A stretch of 64,000 nucleotides of DNA. It comes from Janibacter corallicola NBRC 107790 (lineage in GTDB: Bacteria; Actinomycetota; Actinomycetes; Actinomycetales; Dermatophilaceae). The notes beneath the pieces are model-generated. The model searched no databases and was not told the DNA's origin. It was given only the letters and a program-made list of their open reading frames with translations. The DNA lies in NCBI RefSeq assembly GCF_001570965.1, contig NZ_BCSR01000003.1, forward strand, positions 62,001 to 126,000. Direction: 5' to 3'. Shown here one piece after another: positions 1-9,486 of the stretch. The position numbers and the translations under genes were made by a program. Position 1 is the first letter of the stretch. The number at the start of each line of letters is the position of its first letter.

Positions 1-527
1 GGCGCGACGCACGGCTCGTGCCGATCAGCCACGGCGGCGGCCAGGAGCGGGGCATCCGCTCCGGGACCGTCGACACCGCCGCCATCCGCGCCTTCGCCGT
101 CGCACTCACCGACGCCGTCGGCCAGCGCGAGGTCGAGGCGCGTCGCCTCGCCGACCTGCGCGACCGCTTTCTCGCCGGCGCGGTCGCGCTCGACCTCGGC
201 ATCCGGGTCACCGGCTGCTGGGAGCGCGGGGACGTGAGCACCCGCCTGCCCGGCAACGCCCACATCACCATCCCCGGGTGCGAGGGCGACTCGATGCTCT
301 ACCTGCTCGACGCCGCCGGCATCGCCGTCTCGACGGGGTCCGCGTGCCAGGCCGGCATCCCGCAGCCCTCGCACGTCGTGCTCGCCATGGGACGCACCGA
401 GGAGGAGGCCCGCGGCTCGCTGCGCGTCTCCTTCGGCTGGACCTCCACCGAGGAGGACGTCGACGCGATCCTGACCGCCCTGCCCGACGCCGTCTCGCGC
501 GCCCGCCGTGCGAGCGGTGCCGCCTGA
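1..527 (+). CDS. cysteine desulfurase, C-terminal part (5' truncated)
   Basis: PLP enzyme of the NifS/IscS class that moves sulfur from cysteine to acceptors such as MnmA. Only about 174 C-terminal residues are present because the window begins inside the gene (frame open from base 3). The segment [13 protein letters not shown] is the conserved stretch just after the PLP-lysine region, and STGSACQAG carries the catalytic cysteine that forms the persulfide. The stop at 525-527 lies 7 bases before the mnmA start, so the two are probably co-transcribed: the desulfurase would supply sulfur for tRNA 2-thiolation. The PLP lysine is outside the window. Family is certain; the exact iscS/nifS paralogue is not. 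Confidence 0.95.
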   Translation, partial: RDARLVPISHGGGQERGIRSGTVDTAAIRAFAVALTDAVGQREVEARRLADLRDRFLAGAVALDLGIRVTGCWERGDVSTRLPGNAHITIPGCEGDSMLYLLDAAGIAVSTGSACQAGIPQPSHVVLAMGRTEEEARGSLRVSFGWTSTEEDVDAILTALPDAVSRARRASGAA

Positions 528-534
528 GGCCGCC

Positions 535-1656
535 GTGCGCGTCGTCGCAGCGATGAGCGGCGGTGTCGACTCCGCGGTCGCCGCCGCCCGGATGATCGAC
601 GCCGGCCACGACGTGGTCGGCGTCCACCTCGCCCTGGCCCGGGACGCGAAGACCCTCCGCGAGGGGGCACGCGGCTGCTGCACCATCGAGGACGCCGGTG
701 ACGCCCGCCGCGTCGCCGACCGGCTCGGCATCCCCTTCTACGTCTGGGACATGGCGACTCCCTTCGAGCAGGACGTGGTGGAGGACTTCGTCGCCGAGTA
801 CGAGGCCGGTCGCACCCCCAACCCGTGCCTGCGCTGCAACGAGAAGATCAAGTTCGCGGCGCTGCTGGACAAGGCGCTCGCCCTCGGCTTCGACGCCGTC
901 GCCACGGGGCACTACGCGCAGATCGCCGAGGGGCCGGACGGACGCGAGCTGCACCGCGCCGTCGACCCGCAGAAGGACCAGTCCTACGTCCTCGGCGTGC
1001 TCGACGAGGAGCAGCTCGCGCGGGCCTTCTTCCCGCTCGGGGACACGACCAAGCCGGACATCCGCACCGAGGCGGCCGAGCGCGGCTTCGCCGTCGCGAA
1101 GAAGCCGGACAGCCACGACATCTGCTTCATCTCCGACGGCAACACCCGCGGCTGGCTCACCGAGCGCCTCGGGGAGCGGCCCGGCGAGATCGTCGACGAG
1201 GGCAGCGGCGAGGTCGTCGGGGAGCACCGCGGGGCGTACGGCTTCACCGTCGGCCAGCGCCGCGGGCTGGGGCTCGAGCGCTCCTCCCTCGACGGCGAGG
1301 CGCGCTACGTCACGCGAGTCGAGGCCTCCTCCAACCGCGTCTTCATCGGCACCTCCGACCTGCTCGGGAACGACGTCATCGAGGCCGACCACGTGCGGTG
1401 GTGCGGCCCGGCGGCAGCCGGCGAGCACCGGCTCGGCGCCCAGCTGCGGGCGCACGGCGAGGAGATCCCGGCCACTGCGACCGTGACCGGCGAAGGGGGT
1501 GAGTCCCGCATCGTCGTGCGGCTGGACGACACCGTGCGCGGGGTCGCCCCGGGGCAGTCGGTCGTGCTCTACGACGGCACCCGGGTGGTCGGGTCGGGGA
1601 CCATCGTGCGGGCCGGGAGGGGCTCCCTCCGACCCGGCGGGGTGGCCTCGGCATGA
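535..1656 (+). CDS. mnmA: tRNA-specific 2-thiouridylase MnmA
   Basis: Thiolates U34 of tRNAs for Lys, Glu and Gln at the expense of ATP, using persulfide sulfur from a cysteine desulfurase. About 373 residues, usual for the family. The PP-loop SGGVDS is at residues 8-13, the nucleophile region NPCLRC at about 96-101 and the second catalytic cysteine in HDICFIS at about 197; the C-terminal beta-barrel follows. I chose GTG at 535 because it gives the normal actinobacterial N-terminus [13 protein letters not shown]; a GTG at 508 in the same frame would overlap the upstream gene and add nine unlikely residues. The last 4 bases (ATGA) overlap the next gene, which suggests translational coupling. 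Confidence 0.96.
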   Translation: MRVVAAMSGGVDSAVAAARMIDAGHDVVGVHLALARDAKTLREGARGCCTIEDAGDARRVADRLGIPFYVWDMATPFEQDVVEDFVAEYEAGRTPNPCLRCNEKIKFAALLDKALALGFDAVATGHYAQIAEGPDGRELHRAVDPQKDQSYVLGVLDEEQLARAFFPLGDTTKPDIRTEAAERGFAVAKKPDSHDICFISDGNTRGWLTERLGERPGEIVDEGSGEVVGEHRGAYGFTVGQRRGLGLERSSLDGEARYVTRVEASSNRVFIGTSDLLGNDVIEADHVRWCGPAAAGEHRLGAQLRAHGEEIPATATVTGEGGESRIVVRLDDTVRGVAPGQSVVLYDGTRVVGSGTIVRAGRGSLRPGGVASA

Positions 1657-2624
1657 CGCTCGCCTCCGGTGTCGGGTCCTGGCCCGGCACGCACTCCCGC
1701 GATGCCGTGCGGGCGGTGCGCGACCTGCTCGGTGACGGCATCCCGCACCTGCCGGAGCTGCCCGCCCGCGGCCCCGGCGCCGACATGATCGGTCGGGGCG
1801 CCGCGCTGCTCGAGGGGCTGCACGTGGAGACCCAGCCGTACGGCTGGCGCTTCGTCGACCGGCCCGGTGGGGACGAAGGGCGAGCCCGCGCCTTCCTCCG
1901 CGAGGACCTGGACGAGCTCGCCGAGGCCTACGACGGGTGGCGTGGGCCGCTGAAGCTGCAGGTCGCCGGGCCGTGGACCCTCGGCGCCCACGTCGAGCTG
2001 ACCCGCGGCGAACGGGCGGTCTCGGACCACGGTGCCCGCCGCGACCTCGCGGCCTCGCTCGCCGAGGGTCTGGCGGGACACGTCGCCGACGTGCAGCGAC
2101 TCGTGCCGGGGGCGCGGGTCGTGGTGCAGGTCGACGAACCAGCCGTCCCCGCCGTGCTCGCCGGTCGGCTCCCCACCCAGTCCGGCTACGGCACGCTGCG
2201 CGCGGTCGAGCACTCCGAGGTGCGCGACGGGCTGCGCACGGTGCTCGAAGCCGTGCGTGGGCACGACCGCGTGGTGCACTGCTGCGCGGCCGATGCTCCG
2301 GTGAAACTGTTGCGGGAGAGCGGTGCCGAGGCGATCTCGCTGGACACGGCGCTCCTCGGGCCTGCGGCCTGGGAAGCGGTCGCCGAGGGGCTCGAGGCCG
2401 GCACCGCGCTGTGGGGCGGTGTACCCGCGGAGGCCGACTGGCGCGCAGCGCGTGACCGGCTGCTCGGCGCCTGGCGGCGTGTCGGCCTCGAGGAGTCACG
2501 GCTGGGCGACCACGTGCTCACCCCTGCCTGCGGGCTGGCCGGCGTCTCTCCCGCCGCCGCGGTCGAGACCACCCGCGAGACGATCGACCTGGCCGCCGCC
2601 CTCACCGACCTCGCAACGTCCTGA
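1653..2624 (+). CDS. MetE C-terminal-domain-like protein (cobalamin-independent methionine synthase fold)
   Basis: 323 residues, matching only the C-terminal barrel of MetE, as in the actinobacterial homologue next to ligA and mnmA (Rv3015c type). Putative zinc ligands are visible: HCC at about 209-211, a glutamate near 226 and a cysteine in TPACGLAG at about 293; VDEPAVP at about 160-166 resembles the substrate site. The MetE N-terminal domain is absent, so it may act with a separate methyl donor protein or on another substrate. It starts with ATG inside the mnmA stop (ATGA overlap) and probably belongs to the same operon. The family is clear; the in vivo reaction is not known to me. Confidence 0.85.
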   Translation: MTLASGVGSWPGTHSRDAVRAVRDLLGDGIPHLPELPARGPGADMIGRGAALLEGLHVETQPYGWRFVDRPGGDEGRARAFLREDLDELAEAYDGWRGPLKLQVAGPWTLGAHVELTRGERAVSDHGARRDLAASLAEGLAGHVADVQRLVPGARVVVQVDEPAVPAVLAGRLPTQSGYGTLRAVEHSEVRDGLRTVLEAVRGHDRVVHCCAADAPVKLLRESGAEAISLDTALLGPAAWEAVAEGLEAGTALWGGVPAEADWRAARDRLLGAWRRVGLEESRLGDHVLTPACGLAGVSPAAAVETTRETIDLAAALTDLATS

Positions 2625-2719
2625 GCAGGCCGCGTGCACGAAAGGTCGTCCTGGTGCATCTCACGTCATTCGTCGGCCGATAGCTCCGGGTTCCACTACC
2701 GTCCGGGTACACCACAACG

Positions 2720-3670
2720 GTGACCGATCCCGAGACCCACGTGACACCTGCGGCGTCCCTGGGGCATGCTCGCGCCATGGGCCCAGAAGAGATGTTCCGC
2801 GATGCCGCGAGCGTGCGTGAGGCCCTCGCCGGCGACGACTACCTGGCCGACGAGGGGCTGGGCACGGTCACGTTCCTCGCCCACGCGCTGCAGCGCCCGC
2901 TGTTGCTGGAGGGCGAGCCGGGCACCGGCAAGACCGCCCTCGCCGAGTCCGTGTCCCAGGTGCTCTCGCTGCCGTTGATCCGGTTGCAGTGCTACGAGGG
3001 GATCGATGCGACGCAGGCCCTCTACGACTGGGACTTCCCGCGGCAGATCCTGCACCTGCGCGCGGTGGAGGCGCTCGCCGGCAACAGTCCGGCCCAAGAC
3101 GCCCGTGATCTGGAGACCGAGCTCTTCGACGAGCGCTTCCTACTCGCCCGGCCGGTGCTGCGGGCGCTGCGGGAGAGCCCGTGCGTGCTCCTCGTCGACG
3201 AGATCGACCGGGCCGATGACGAGTTCGAGGCCTTCCTGCTCGAGGTCCTCTCCACGTGGCAGGTGACGATCCCGGAGGTGGGGACGGTCGCGGCGGGCAC
3301 ACCCCCGTTCGTCGTCCTGACCTCCAACCGCACCCGTGAGCTGCACGATGCGCTGAAGCGGCGCTGTCTCTACCACTGGATCGACCACCCCGGGATGGAC
3401 CGGGAGCTGGAGATCGTCCGGGCGCGGCTGCCGCAGGTCTCCGCCGACCTGGCCGAGCAGGTCGTGTCGCTGGTGCAGCGGCTGCGTCACGAGGGCGACC
3501 TCATCAAGCCGCCGGGCGTCGCCGAGACCCTCGACTGGGCGCGGGCGCTCGATGCCCTGGGGGCGAGCACCCTGGACCCGCAGGTCGCCGCAACCACCCT
3601 CGGCACCTCGATCAAGTACCGCGAGGACGGCGAACGGGTGCGTGCCGCCCTCGACCGGATGCTGGCCTGA
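2720..3670 (+). CDS. MoxR-family AAA ATPase (CoxD-like)
   Basis: AAA+ ATPase of the MoxR/CoxD group, which works with VWA proteins in maturing metal enzymes. Walker A GEPGTGKTAL at about 72-81, Walker B VLLVDEID at about 154-161, and a sensor-1 asparagine in LTSNRTREL are all visible. 316 residues. I kept GTG 2720 because the hexamer TACACC lies exactly 6 bases upstream, the spacing of leaderless genes elsewhere in the window; ATG 2777 is a possible later start, and neither has a clear ribosome binding site. The VWA gene follows 3 bases after the stop. In the carboxydotrophic cox cluster, CoxD is the ATPase that helps assemble the copper-sulfur-molybdenum centre; here the partner enzyme is the hydroxylase at 4915-8683. 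Confidence 0.88.
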   Translation: MTDPETHVTPAASLGHARAMGPEEMFRDAASVREALAGDDYLADEGLGTVTFLAHALQRPLLLEGEPGTGKTALAESVSQVLSLPLIRLQCYEGIDATQALYDWDFPRQILHLRAVEALAGNSPAQDARDLETELFDERFLLARPVLRALRESPCVLLVDEIDRADDEFEAFLLEVLSTWQVTIPEVGTVAAGTPPFVVLTSNRTRELHDALKRRCLYHWIDHPGMDRELEIVRARLPQVSADLAEQVVSLVQRLRHEGDLIKPPGVAETLDWARALDALGASTLDPQVAATTLGTSIKYREDGERVRAALDRMLA

Positions 3671-3673
3671 CCC

Positions 3674-4774
3674 ATGCCGTGGAGCGGTGAGGAGACCTTC
3701 CTCGGGTTCGCGCGGGCGGTGCGCGCTGCCGGGATGCCGGTGACGGCGCACCGGGAGCGCACCTTCCTCGCCGCGGTCGCCGCCGTGGGGGCGGGGGACC
3801 GGGCCGGGGTCTACTGGGCCGGCCGGGCGGCGCTGACCACCTCCGCCGCCGACATCGGCCCCTACGACGCGGTCTTCACCAGCTGGTTCGGCGGCACGCC
3901 GCTGGACACCGTCACCACCCGGGAGGCGCCGCGCGCCAACGTCGTGCAGGCCTCGCTCGGGGACTCCGAAGGCGGCGGCGAGAGTGAGGACGAGGACCCG
4001 GTGCGCGCGGTCGCGAGCCCCTCGGAGGTGTTGCGGCACAGGGACGTCGCCGATCTGTCGGTGGACGATCGCGCGCGGCTGCGCCAGCTCTTCGCCACGC
4101 TGCGCCCGCGACCGCCGAACCGGCCGGCGCGCCGGATGAACCCCGCCCGCCGGGGCCGGGTCGACGGCCCCGCGACGCTGCGCGCCCAGCTGCGCCGGAT
4201 GGGGGAGCCGGGCCCGGTCCACCACCGCCGGCGGCGCACGCAGCCACGCCGGGTCGTTCTCCTCGTCGACGTCTCCGGCTCGATGTCCGCCTACGCCGAC
4301 GCGCTGCTGCGGCTGGCCCACCGGGTGGTGCGCGCGAGCCCGCGCACGACGGAGGTCTTCACGATGGGCACCCGGCTGACCCACGTGACCCGGGCGCTGC
4401 GGGAACGCGACCCCGACCGTGCGCTGCTCGCCGCCGGGGAGATGGTGCCCGACTGGTCCGGGGGCACTCGGCTGGGGGAGGCGCTCGGTGCCTTCCTCGA
4501 CCGGTGGGGGCGACGGGGGATGGCCCGCCGCGCCGTGGTCGTGGTCTTCTCCGACGGCTGGGAGCGGGACGGCACCGAGGTGCTCGCCGAGCAGATGGGC
4601 CGGCTGCAGCGCCTCGCCCATCGGGTGGTGTGGGTCAACCCCCACCGCGGCAAGGCCGGGTACGAGCCGGTCCAGGCCGGCATCGTCGCCGCTCTGCCGC
4701 ACTGCGACGACTTCGTCGCCGGTCACTCGATGGCGACCTTCGAGGAGCTGCTGGACGTCCTCGCCCGCGCGTAG
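3674..4774 (+). CDS. VWA-domain protein, CoxE-like
   Basis: 366 residues with a von Willebrand factor A domain in the C-terminal half. The metal-ion-dependent adhesion motif DVSGSMS lies near residue 200 and later acidic residues complete the site (for example FSDGWERDG). The middle is arginine-rich (about 135-190), typical of CoxE/YeiM-type proteins, which act together with MoxR ATPases. It sits directly behind the AAA gene and ahead of the molybdenum hydroxylase, so a role in inserting or activating the molybdenum cofactor is inferred from the cox operon. No signal peptide or membrane segment is seen, so it should be cytoplasmic. Confidence 0.87.
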   Translation: MPWSGEETFLGFARAVRAAGMPVTAHRERTFLAAVAAVGAGDRAGVYWAGRAALTTSAADIGPYDAVFTSWFGGTPLDTVTTREAPRANVVQASLGDSEGGGESEDEDPVRAVASPSEVLRHRDVADLSVDDRARLRQLFATLRPRPPNRPARRMNPARRGRVDGPATLRAQLRRMGEPGPVHHRRRRTQPRRVVLLVDVSGSMSAYADALLRLAHRVVRASPRTTEVFTMGTRLTHVTRALRERDPDRALLAAGEMVPDWSGGTRLGEALGAFLDRWGRRGMARRAVVVVFSDGWERDGTEVLAEQMGRLQRLAHRVVWVNPHRGKAGYEPVQAGIVAALPHCDDFVAGHSMATFEELLDVLARA

Positions 4775-4840
4775 GGCCGTCCCTCGTACCAAATGCTGTA
4801 GGCCCCACGTCGTTCCCGGGGACACGTCGGCGGATGACCC

Positions 4841-4869
4841 TTGTCACGTCCCACCAGTTTGGGCAGGAT
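4841..4869 (+). promoter_or_regulatory. candidate promoter of the molybdenum hydroxylase / Pxp operon
   Basis: TTGTCA (4841-4846) and CAGGAT (4864-4869) are separated by 17 bases, a good sigma-70-type (SigA) pair. Transcription would begin near 4876, leaving an untranslated leader of about 40 bases before ATG 4915. This would let the enzyme genes be transcribed apart from the upstream AAA/VWA pair. Seen in sequence only; no terminator is visible between 4774 and 4841. Confidence 0.55.
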
Positions 4870-4914
4870 TGCGGGACAACGCCCGGAGACCCAACGAGCG
4901 AAACGGATGGATCA

Positions 4915-5400
4915 ATGGCGCAAGTCACCGTCACCGTCGACGGTATGAAGAGGGACGACGACGTCGAGCCCCGCACCCTGCTCGTGGACTACCTGCGGGA
5001 GACCGTGGGCAGGACCGGCACGGTGGTCGGGTGCGACACGAGCAACTGCGGCGCCTGCACGGTGCTGCTGGACGGCGAGAGCATCAAGTCCTGCTCGGTG
5101 CTCGCGGTCCAGGCCGACGGGCGCGAGGTCGAGACCGTCGCCGGGCTCGCCGAGCCGGACGGGAGCCTGCACCCGGTCCAGCAGGCCTTCCACGAGCACC
5201 ACGGGCTGCAGTGCGGGTACTGCACCCCGGGGATGCTCATGCGCTCGGTCTGCCTCGTGCGGGAGAACCCCGACCCCACCGAGGACGAGGTGCGCGAGGG
5301 CATCAAGGGCAACATGTGCCGCTGCACCGGCTACCAGGGCATCGTCGCCGCCGTCATGGACTACGCGGCCACCGCGCGCACCGAGGAGGCCGGCCGATGA
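4915..5400 (+). CDS. molybdenum hydroxylase small subunit (2Fe-2S, CoxS-like)
   Basis: 161 residues carrying the two [2Fe-2S] clusters that pass electrons from the molybdenum centre to FAD. The plant-ferredoxin-like domain has CDTSNCGAC plus a cysteine in IKSC (about residues 41-62), and the C-terminal helical domain has QCGYCTPGM and CRCTGYQG (about 100-140). ATG 4915 is chosen because it gives the normal short N-terminus; the longer reading frame overlaps the VWA gene. The ribosome binding site is weak (GGATGG). The last 4 bases overlap the large-subunit start (ATGA), indicating stoichiometric coupled synthesis. Confidence 0.94.
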   Translation: MAQVTVTVDGMKRDDDVEPRTLLVDYLRETVGRTGTVVGCDTSNCGACTVLLDGESIKSCSVLAVQADGREVETVAGLAEPDGSLHPVQQAFHEHHGLQCGYCTPGMLMRSVCLVRENPDPTEDEVREGIKGNMCRCTGYQGIVAAVMDYAATARTEEAGR

Positions 5401-7829
5401 CGACGACGGACCTCCCCCCGCAGGAGCAGGCCCCCGAGGTCGGCCGCGCCCGCCGCCGCAAGGAGGACCAGCGGCTGCTCACCGGACGCACCCGGTGGGT
5501 GGACAACATCGTCCTGCCCGGGATGCTGCACCTGTCGCTGCTGCGCTCGCCGGTCGCCCACGCGACGATCACCGAGCTGGACACGACCGAGGCGAAGCAG
5601 GCGCCGGGCGTGGTGGCCGTCCTCACCGGGGCGGACCTGCCCGAGCAGGGCCCGATGCCCACTGCCTGGACCGTCAGCGATGACATGCGCACCCCGGAGT
5701 ACCTCCCGATCAGCGTCGGGTCGGTCAAGCACGTCGGCGACATCGTCGCGGTCGTGGCGGCGACCTCCAAGGCGGCCGCCGACGACGCCCTCGAGCTCAT
5801 CGACGTCGACTACGACGAGCTGCCGGTCGTCACCGACCCGGTGGCCGCGCGCGCCGAGGGCTCGCCGCTGGTCCACCCCGAGATGGGGACCAACGTCTGC
5901 GCGACCTGGGGCCTGGACTCGGTGGGCCTCGGCACCGGCGGGGACGCGCTCGAGGAGATCCGTCGGGCCGAGGAGGACCCGGACCAGGTCGTCGTGCGAC
6001 GCACGTTGCGGCAGAACCGGATCACCCCCGCCTACATCGAGCCCCGCTCGGTGGTCGTGGACCCGACGACGGAGCAGGTCACGCTCTACTCCGCGACGCA
6101 GGTCCCGCACATCGTCCGCATCCTCATGGCGATGACCCAGCCGATCGCCGAGCACGAGCTGCGGGTCGTCGCGCCCGACGTCGGCGGCGGCTTCGGCGGC
6201 AAGCTGCAGTTCACCCGCGAGGAGGCGCTGGCGCTGCTCGTGGCCCGCCGGCTGCAGGTCCCGTGCAAGTACACCGAGACCCGCAGCGAGTCGATGCAGT
6301 CCTCCCACCACGCCCGCGACCAGGTCCAGGAGATGACCCTGGCGGCGCGGCGGGACGGCACCATCACCGCGCTCGACGTCGAGCTGACCGCGGACATGGG
6401 TGCCTACCTCGGCATCCTCACCGCCGGCATCCCGCTGCTCGGCGGCTTCATGTTCAACGGGATCTACAAGGTCCCCGCCTACCGCTTCCACTGCACCGAC
6501 GTCTTCACGAACAAGACGATGACCGACGCCTACCGCGGCGCGGGCAAGCCGGAGGCGACCTTCGGCATCGAGCGGATGATGGACGAGCTGGCCGTCGAGC
6601 TGGACCTGGACCCGATCGAGGTGCGCCGACGCAACTGGATCGCGCCCGAGGAGTTCCCCTTCGACACCGCCGCCGGCCTCACCTACGACTCCGGGAACTA
6701 CGACCAGGCCACCGACCGGGCACTGGCCATGTTCGGCTACGAGCAGCTGCGGGAGGAGCAGCGCCGGCGCCGCGAGTCCGGTGACCCGGTCCAGCTCGGC
6801 ATCGGCGTGTGCACCTTCGTCGAGCTCTCCGGACTCGCCCCGAGCCGGGTCCTCGGCGGGCTGAACTACGGCTCCGGGGGGTGGGAGCACTCGACCATCC
6901 GGATGCTGCCCACGGGCAAGGTGGAGGTCGTCGCCGGCACGACCGCGCACGGTCAGGGGCACGCCACCGCCTTCGCCCAGATCGTCTCCGACGAGCTCGG
7001 GGTCCCCTTTGAGGACATCATCCTCATCAACGGGGACACCGCCTCTGCGCACAAGGGGATGGACACCTACGGGTCCCGCTCCCTCGTGGTCGGCGGCATG
7101 GCGATCGTCGGGGCCGCCCGCAAGGTCGTCGAGAAGGCGCGGCCCATCGCCGCGCACCTGCTCGAGGCCGACGCCGGCGACCTCGAGTACGAACGAGGAC
7201 GTTTCTCCGTCAAGGGGACCGACAGCGGGGTGACGATCCCCGAGATCTCCCTGAGCACCTGGCTGGCGCACGACCTGCCCGACGGGATCGAGCCCAACCT
7301 GGACTCGGACTGCACCTTCGACCCGGAGAACTTCTCGTACCCGACGGGCACCCACCTCGTCGCGGTCGAGGTCGACACCCGCACCGGGCACGTCGGGCTG
7401 CGCGACTACGTGTGCGTCCAGGACGTCGGCGTCGTCGTCAACCCGCTCATCGTCGACGGCCAGGTCCGCGGCGGCATCACCCAGGGCATCGCCCAGGCCC
7501 TCTACGAGGAGATCGTCTACTCCGAGGACGGGCAGCTGACCTCCGGCACCCTCGCGGACTACCTCGTGCCCGCGGCCCCGGACGTGCTGCCCTACCGCAC
7601 CGACTACACCGTCACGGAGGCGACGTCGAACACGTTGGGGGTCAAGGCCGTCGGCGAGACCGGCACCACCGCCGCGCCGCCGGCGGTCGTCAACGGCGTG
7701 CTCGACGCCCTTCGTCCGCTCGGCGTCACCGACATCACCATGCCGTGCACCCCGCTCAAGGTGTGGACGGCGATCCGGGAGGCGGCCGGGTCACCTGCCC
7801 AGACCTCCGGCGAAGGGAGCCTGCCGTGA
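5397..7829 (+). CDS. molybdenum hydroxylase large subunit (xanthine dehydrogenase / CoxL superfamily)
   Basis: 810 residues, catalytic subunit that binds the molybdopterin cytosine dinucleotide cofactor. GGGFGGK (about 263-269) and the C-terminal KAVGETG, holding the general-base glutamate, are conserved. The loop that in true form-I CO dehydrogenase reads AYxCSFR is here AYRGAGKPE (about residue 380), so the copper-binding cysteine is absent and CO is an unlikely substrate. This places it among the so-called form-II or general hydroxylases that oxidise a carbon next to nitrogen or an aldehyde. It is coupled to the small and medium subunits by 4-base overlaps on both sides. Substrate unknown; the downstream genes suggest an N-heterocycle or lactam precursor. 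Confidence 0.93.
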   Translation: MTTTDLPPQEQAPEVGRARRRKEDQRLLTGRTRWVDNIVLPGMLHLSLLRSPVAHATITELDTTEAKQAPGVVAVLTGADLPEQGPMPTAWTVSDDMRTPEYLPISVGSVKHVGDIVAVVAATSKAAADDALELIDVDYDELPVVTDPVAARAEGSPLVHPEMGTNVCATWGLDSVGLGTGGDALEEIRRAEEDPDQVVVRRTLRQNRITPAYIEPRSVVVDPTTEQVTLYSATQVPHIVRILMAMTQPIAEHELRVVAPDVGGGFGGKLQFTREEALALLVARRLQVPCKYTETRSESMQSSHHARDQVQEMTLAARRDGTITALDVELTADMGAYLGILTAGIPLLGGFMFNGIYKVPAYRFHCTDVFTNKTMTDAYRGAGKPEATFGIERMMDELAVELDLDPIEVRRRNWIAPEEFPFDTAAGLTYDSGNYDQATDRALAMFGYEQLREEQRRRRESGDPVQLGIGVCTFVELSGLAPSRVLGGLNYGSGGWEHSTIRMLPTGKVEVVAGTTAHGQGHATAFAQIVSDELGVPFEDIILINGDTASAHKGMDTYGSRSLVVGGMAIVGAARKVVEKARPIAAHLLEADAGDLEYERGRFSVKGTDSGVTIPEISLSTWLAHDLPDGIEPNLDSDCTFDPENFSYPTGTHLVAVEVDTRTGHVGLRDYVCVQDVGVVVNPLIVDGQVRGGITQGIAQALYEEIVYSEDGQLTSGTLADYLVPAAPDVLPYRTDYTVTEATSNTLGVKAVGETGTTAAPPAVVNGVLDALRPLGVTDITMPCTPLKVWTAIREAAGSPAQTSGEGSLP

Positions 7830-8683
7830 TCCCCGCGACCTTCGAGCACACCGCCCCGACGACGATCGAGGAGGTGGTCCGGGCACTCGGCGACGGCAGC
7901 GACGAGACGCAGCTGCTCGCCGGCGGGCAGTCGCTGCTGCCGGTGCTGAAGCTGCGGATGGCCGACCCCGACCTGCTCGTCGACCTCGGCCGCGTGGCCG
8001 GGCTGCGGGAGATCCGCGAGGACGGGGACGACCTCGTCATCGGCGCGATGGCCACCCACCACGCCGTCGCGGCCGATCCGCTGATCGCCGAGCACGCGGG
8101 CGTCCTCGCCCAGGCCGCTGCCTCCGTCGCCGACCCGCAGATCCGCTACCGGGGCACGATCGGTGGCTCGCTGGCCCACGCCGACCCGGCCGGGGACATC
8201 GCCCCGGCGGTGCTCGCGCTGGAGGCCAGCCTCGAGCTGACCGGGCCGGCGGGCACCCGCAGCGTCGCGGCCGGCGACTTCTTCGAGGACTACTTCACCA
8301 CCGCGCTCGCCGAGGGGGAGGTGCTCACCGCGGTGCGCGTGCCGAAGCACACCGGCTGGGGGATGCACTACGAGAAGTTCTCCCAGGTGGCCCAGTCCTG
8401 GGCGATCGTCGCGGTCGCGGCGGTCGTGCAGGTCCGTGACGGACACCTGGCCACGGTCCGGCTGGGGATGTCGAACATGGGGAGCACCCCCCTTCGTGCC
8501 CACCGCGCGGAGGAGGCCCTGTCCGGTGTCCCCCTCGAGTCCGCCGACGTGGAGCGGGCCGCCGCGCTGGCCGGCGAGAGCACGGAGCCGCCGACCGACG
8601 CCTCCGGCACCGCGGAGTACCGCCGCGACCTCGCCGGGGTACTGGCGGGGCGGGCGGTGGCCGGTGCGGCCGGGATCGCCTGA
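7826..8683 (+). CDS. molybdenum hydroxylase FAD subunit (CoxM-like)
   Basis: 285 residues, medium subunit that binds FAD and hands electrons to an acceptor. FAD-contact motifs AGGQSLLP (about 32-39) and TIGGSLAHADPAGD (about 111-124) are both present, followed by the CO-dehydrogenase flavoprotein C-terminal domain. GTG 7826 overlaps the large-subunit stop (GTGA); the longer open frame runs into the upstream gene and is not expected. The order S-L-M differs from the M-S-L order of classical coxMSL. The next gene starts 23 bases downstream with its own good ribosome binding site. Confidence 0.93.
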   Translation: MIPATFEHTAPTTIEEVVRALGDGSDETQLLAGGQSLLPVLKLRMADPDLLVDLGRVAGLREIREDGDDLVIGAMATHHAVAADPLIAEHAGVLAQAAASVADPQIRYRGTIGGSLAHADPAGDIAPAVLALEASLELTGPAGTRSVAAGDFFEDYFTTALAEGEVLTAVRVPKHTGWGMHYEKFSQVAQSWAIVAVAAVVQVRDGHLATVRLGMSNMGSTPLRAHRAEEALSGVPLESADVERAAALAGESTEPPTDASGTAEYRRDLAGVLAGRAVAGAAGIA

Positions 8684-8706
8684 CCCACAACAGAAGAGGA
8701 GTCACG

Positions 8707-9486
8707 ATGGCCCAGAGCACACGCATCATCGACCTGAACGCGGACGGTGGCGAGAGCTTCGGCCGCTGGGAGCTGGGCGCCGACACCGAGCTGGCGCCCC
8801 TCATCACCTCGATCAACGTCGCCTGCGGGTGGCACGCCGGTGACCCGGGGAACATGACCCGGTCGGTGGCCCTGGCCGGGGAGCACTCCATCGGGCTGGG
8901 GGCGCACCCCGGCCTGCCCGACCTCATGGGATTCGGGCGCCGCGCGATGGCCCTCTCACCGGACGAGGCCGCCCAGGCGGTGCTGTACCAGACCGGCGCG
9001 CTGCGGGCCTTCGCCGACCACCAGGGCGTCCCGCTGCGCCACGTCAAGCCCCACGGCAGCCTCTACGGGATGCTCATGAAGGACGACGCGATCGCCGACG
9101 CCGTGGCCGATGCCGTCGCCACGCTGGACCCGGACCTCTTCATCCTGCTCGAGGCCGGCCCCTGCGCGGAGCGGCAGCGCGAGCGGGGGCACAAGGTCGC
9201 CGCGGAGGCCTTCGCCGACCTGGAGTACACCGACGACGGGCACATCATCATCGACCCGAAGAACCAGCGCCGGGACCCGCAGTGGTGCGCCGACCAGGTC
9301 GCCGGGATCCTCGAGGGCACGGTGCGCTCCGCCTCCGGCGTCGAGACGGCGATCACCGCGGACACGGTCTGTCTGCACTCGGACCGGCCGGGGGCCGAGG
9401 AGAACGCCCACGCCGTCGTGGAGCGGATGACGAGCATGGGGTGGACCATCCGGCCGCTCCACGAGCACGACCAGGAGGGTTCATGA
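8707..9486 (+). CDS. pxpA: LamB/YcsF family protein, 5-oxoprolinase subunit A-like
   Basis: 259 residues of the LamB/YcsF family, the hydrolase-like subunit of ATP-dependent 5-oxoprolinase PxpABC. Family signatures are INVACGWHAGDP, GAHPGLPDLMGFGRR and HVKPHGSLYG. It departs from the usual consensus: DLNADGGES where most members have DLNxDLGE, W in CGWHAG for F, and G in HPGLPD. That divergence, and the presence of a biotin carboxylase and a biotin carrier in the same operon, make a substrate other than 5-oxoproline likely. Strong ribosome binding site (GAGGAG about 6 bases before ATG). Overlaps the next gene by ATGA. The symbol marks the family, not a proven reaction. Confidence 0.85.
   Translation: MAQSTRIIDLNADGGESFGRWELGADTELAPLITSINVACGWHAGDPGNMTRSVALAGEHSIGLGAHPGLPDLMGFGRRAMALSPDEAAQAVLYQTGALRAFADHQGVPLRHVKPHGSLYGMLMKDDAIADAVADAVATLDPDLFILLEAGPCAERQRERGHKVAAEAFADLEYTDDGHIIIDPKNQRRDPQWCADQVAGILEGTVRSASGVETAITADTVCLHSDRPGAEENAHAVVERMTSMGWTIRPLHEHDQEGS

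Noticed and set aside
4915-8683. Annotation as carbon monoxide dehydrogenase
   Set aside because: The active-site loop lacks the AYxCSFR motif; only the general hydroxylase family is supported.
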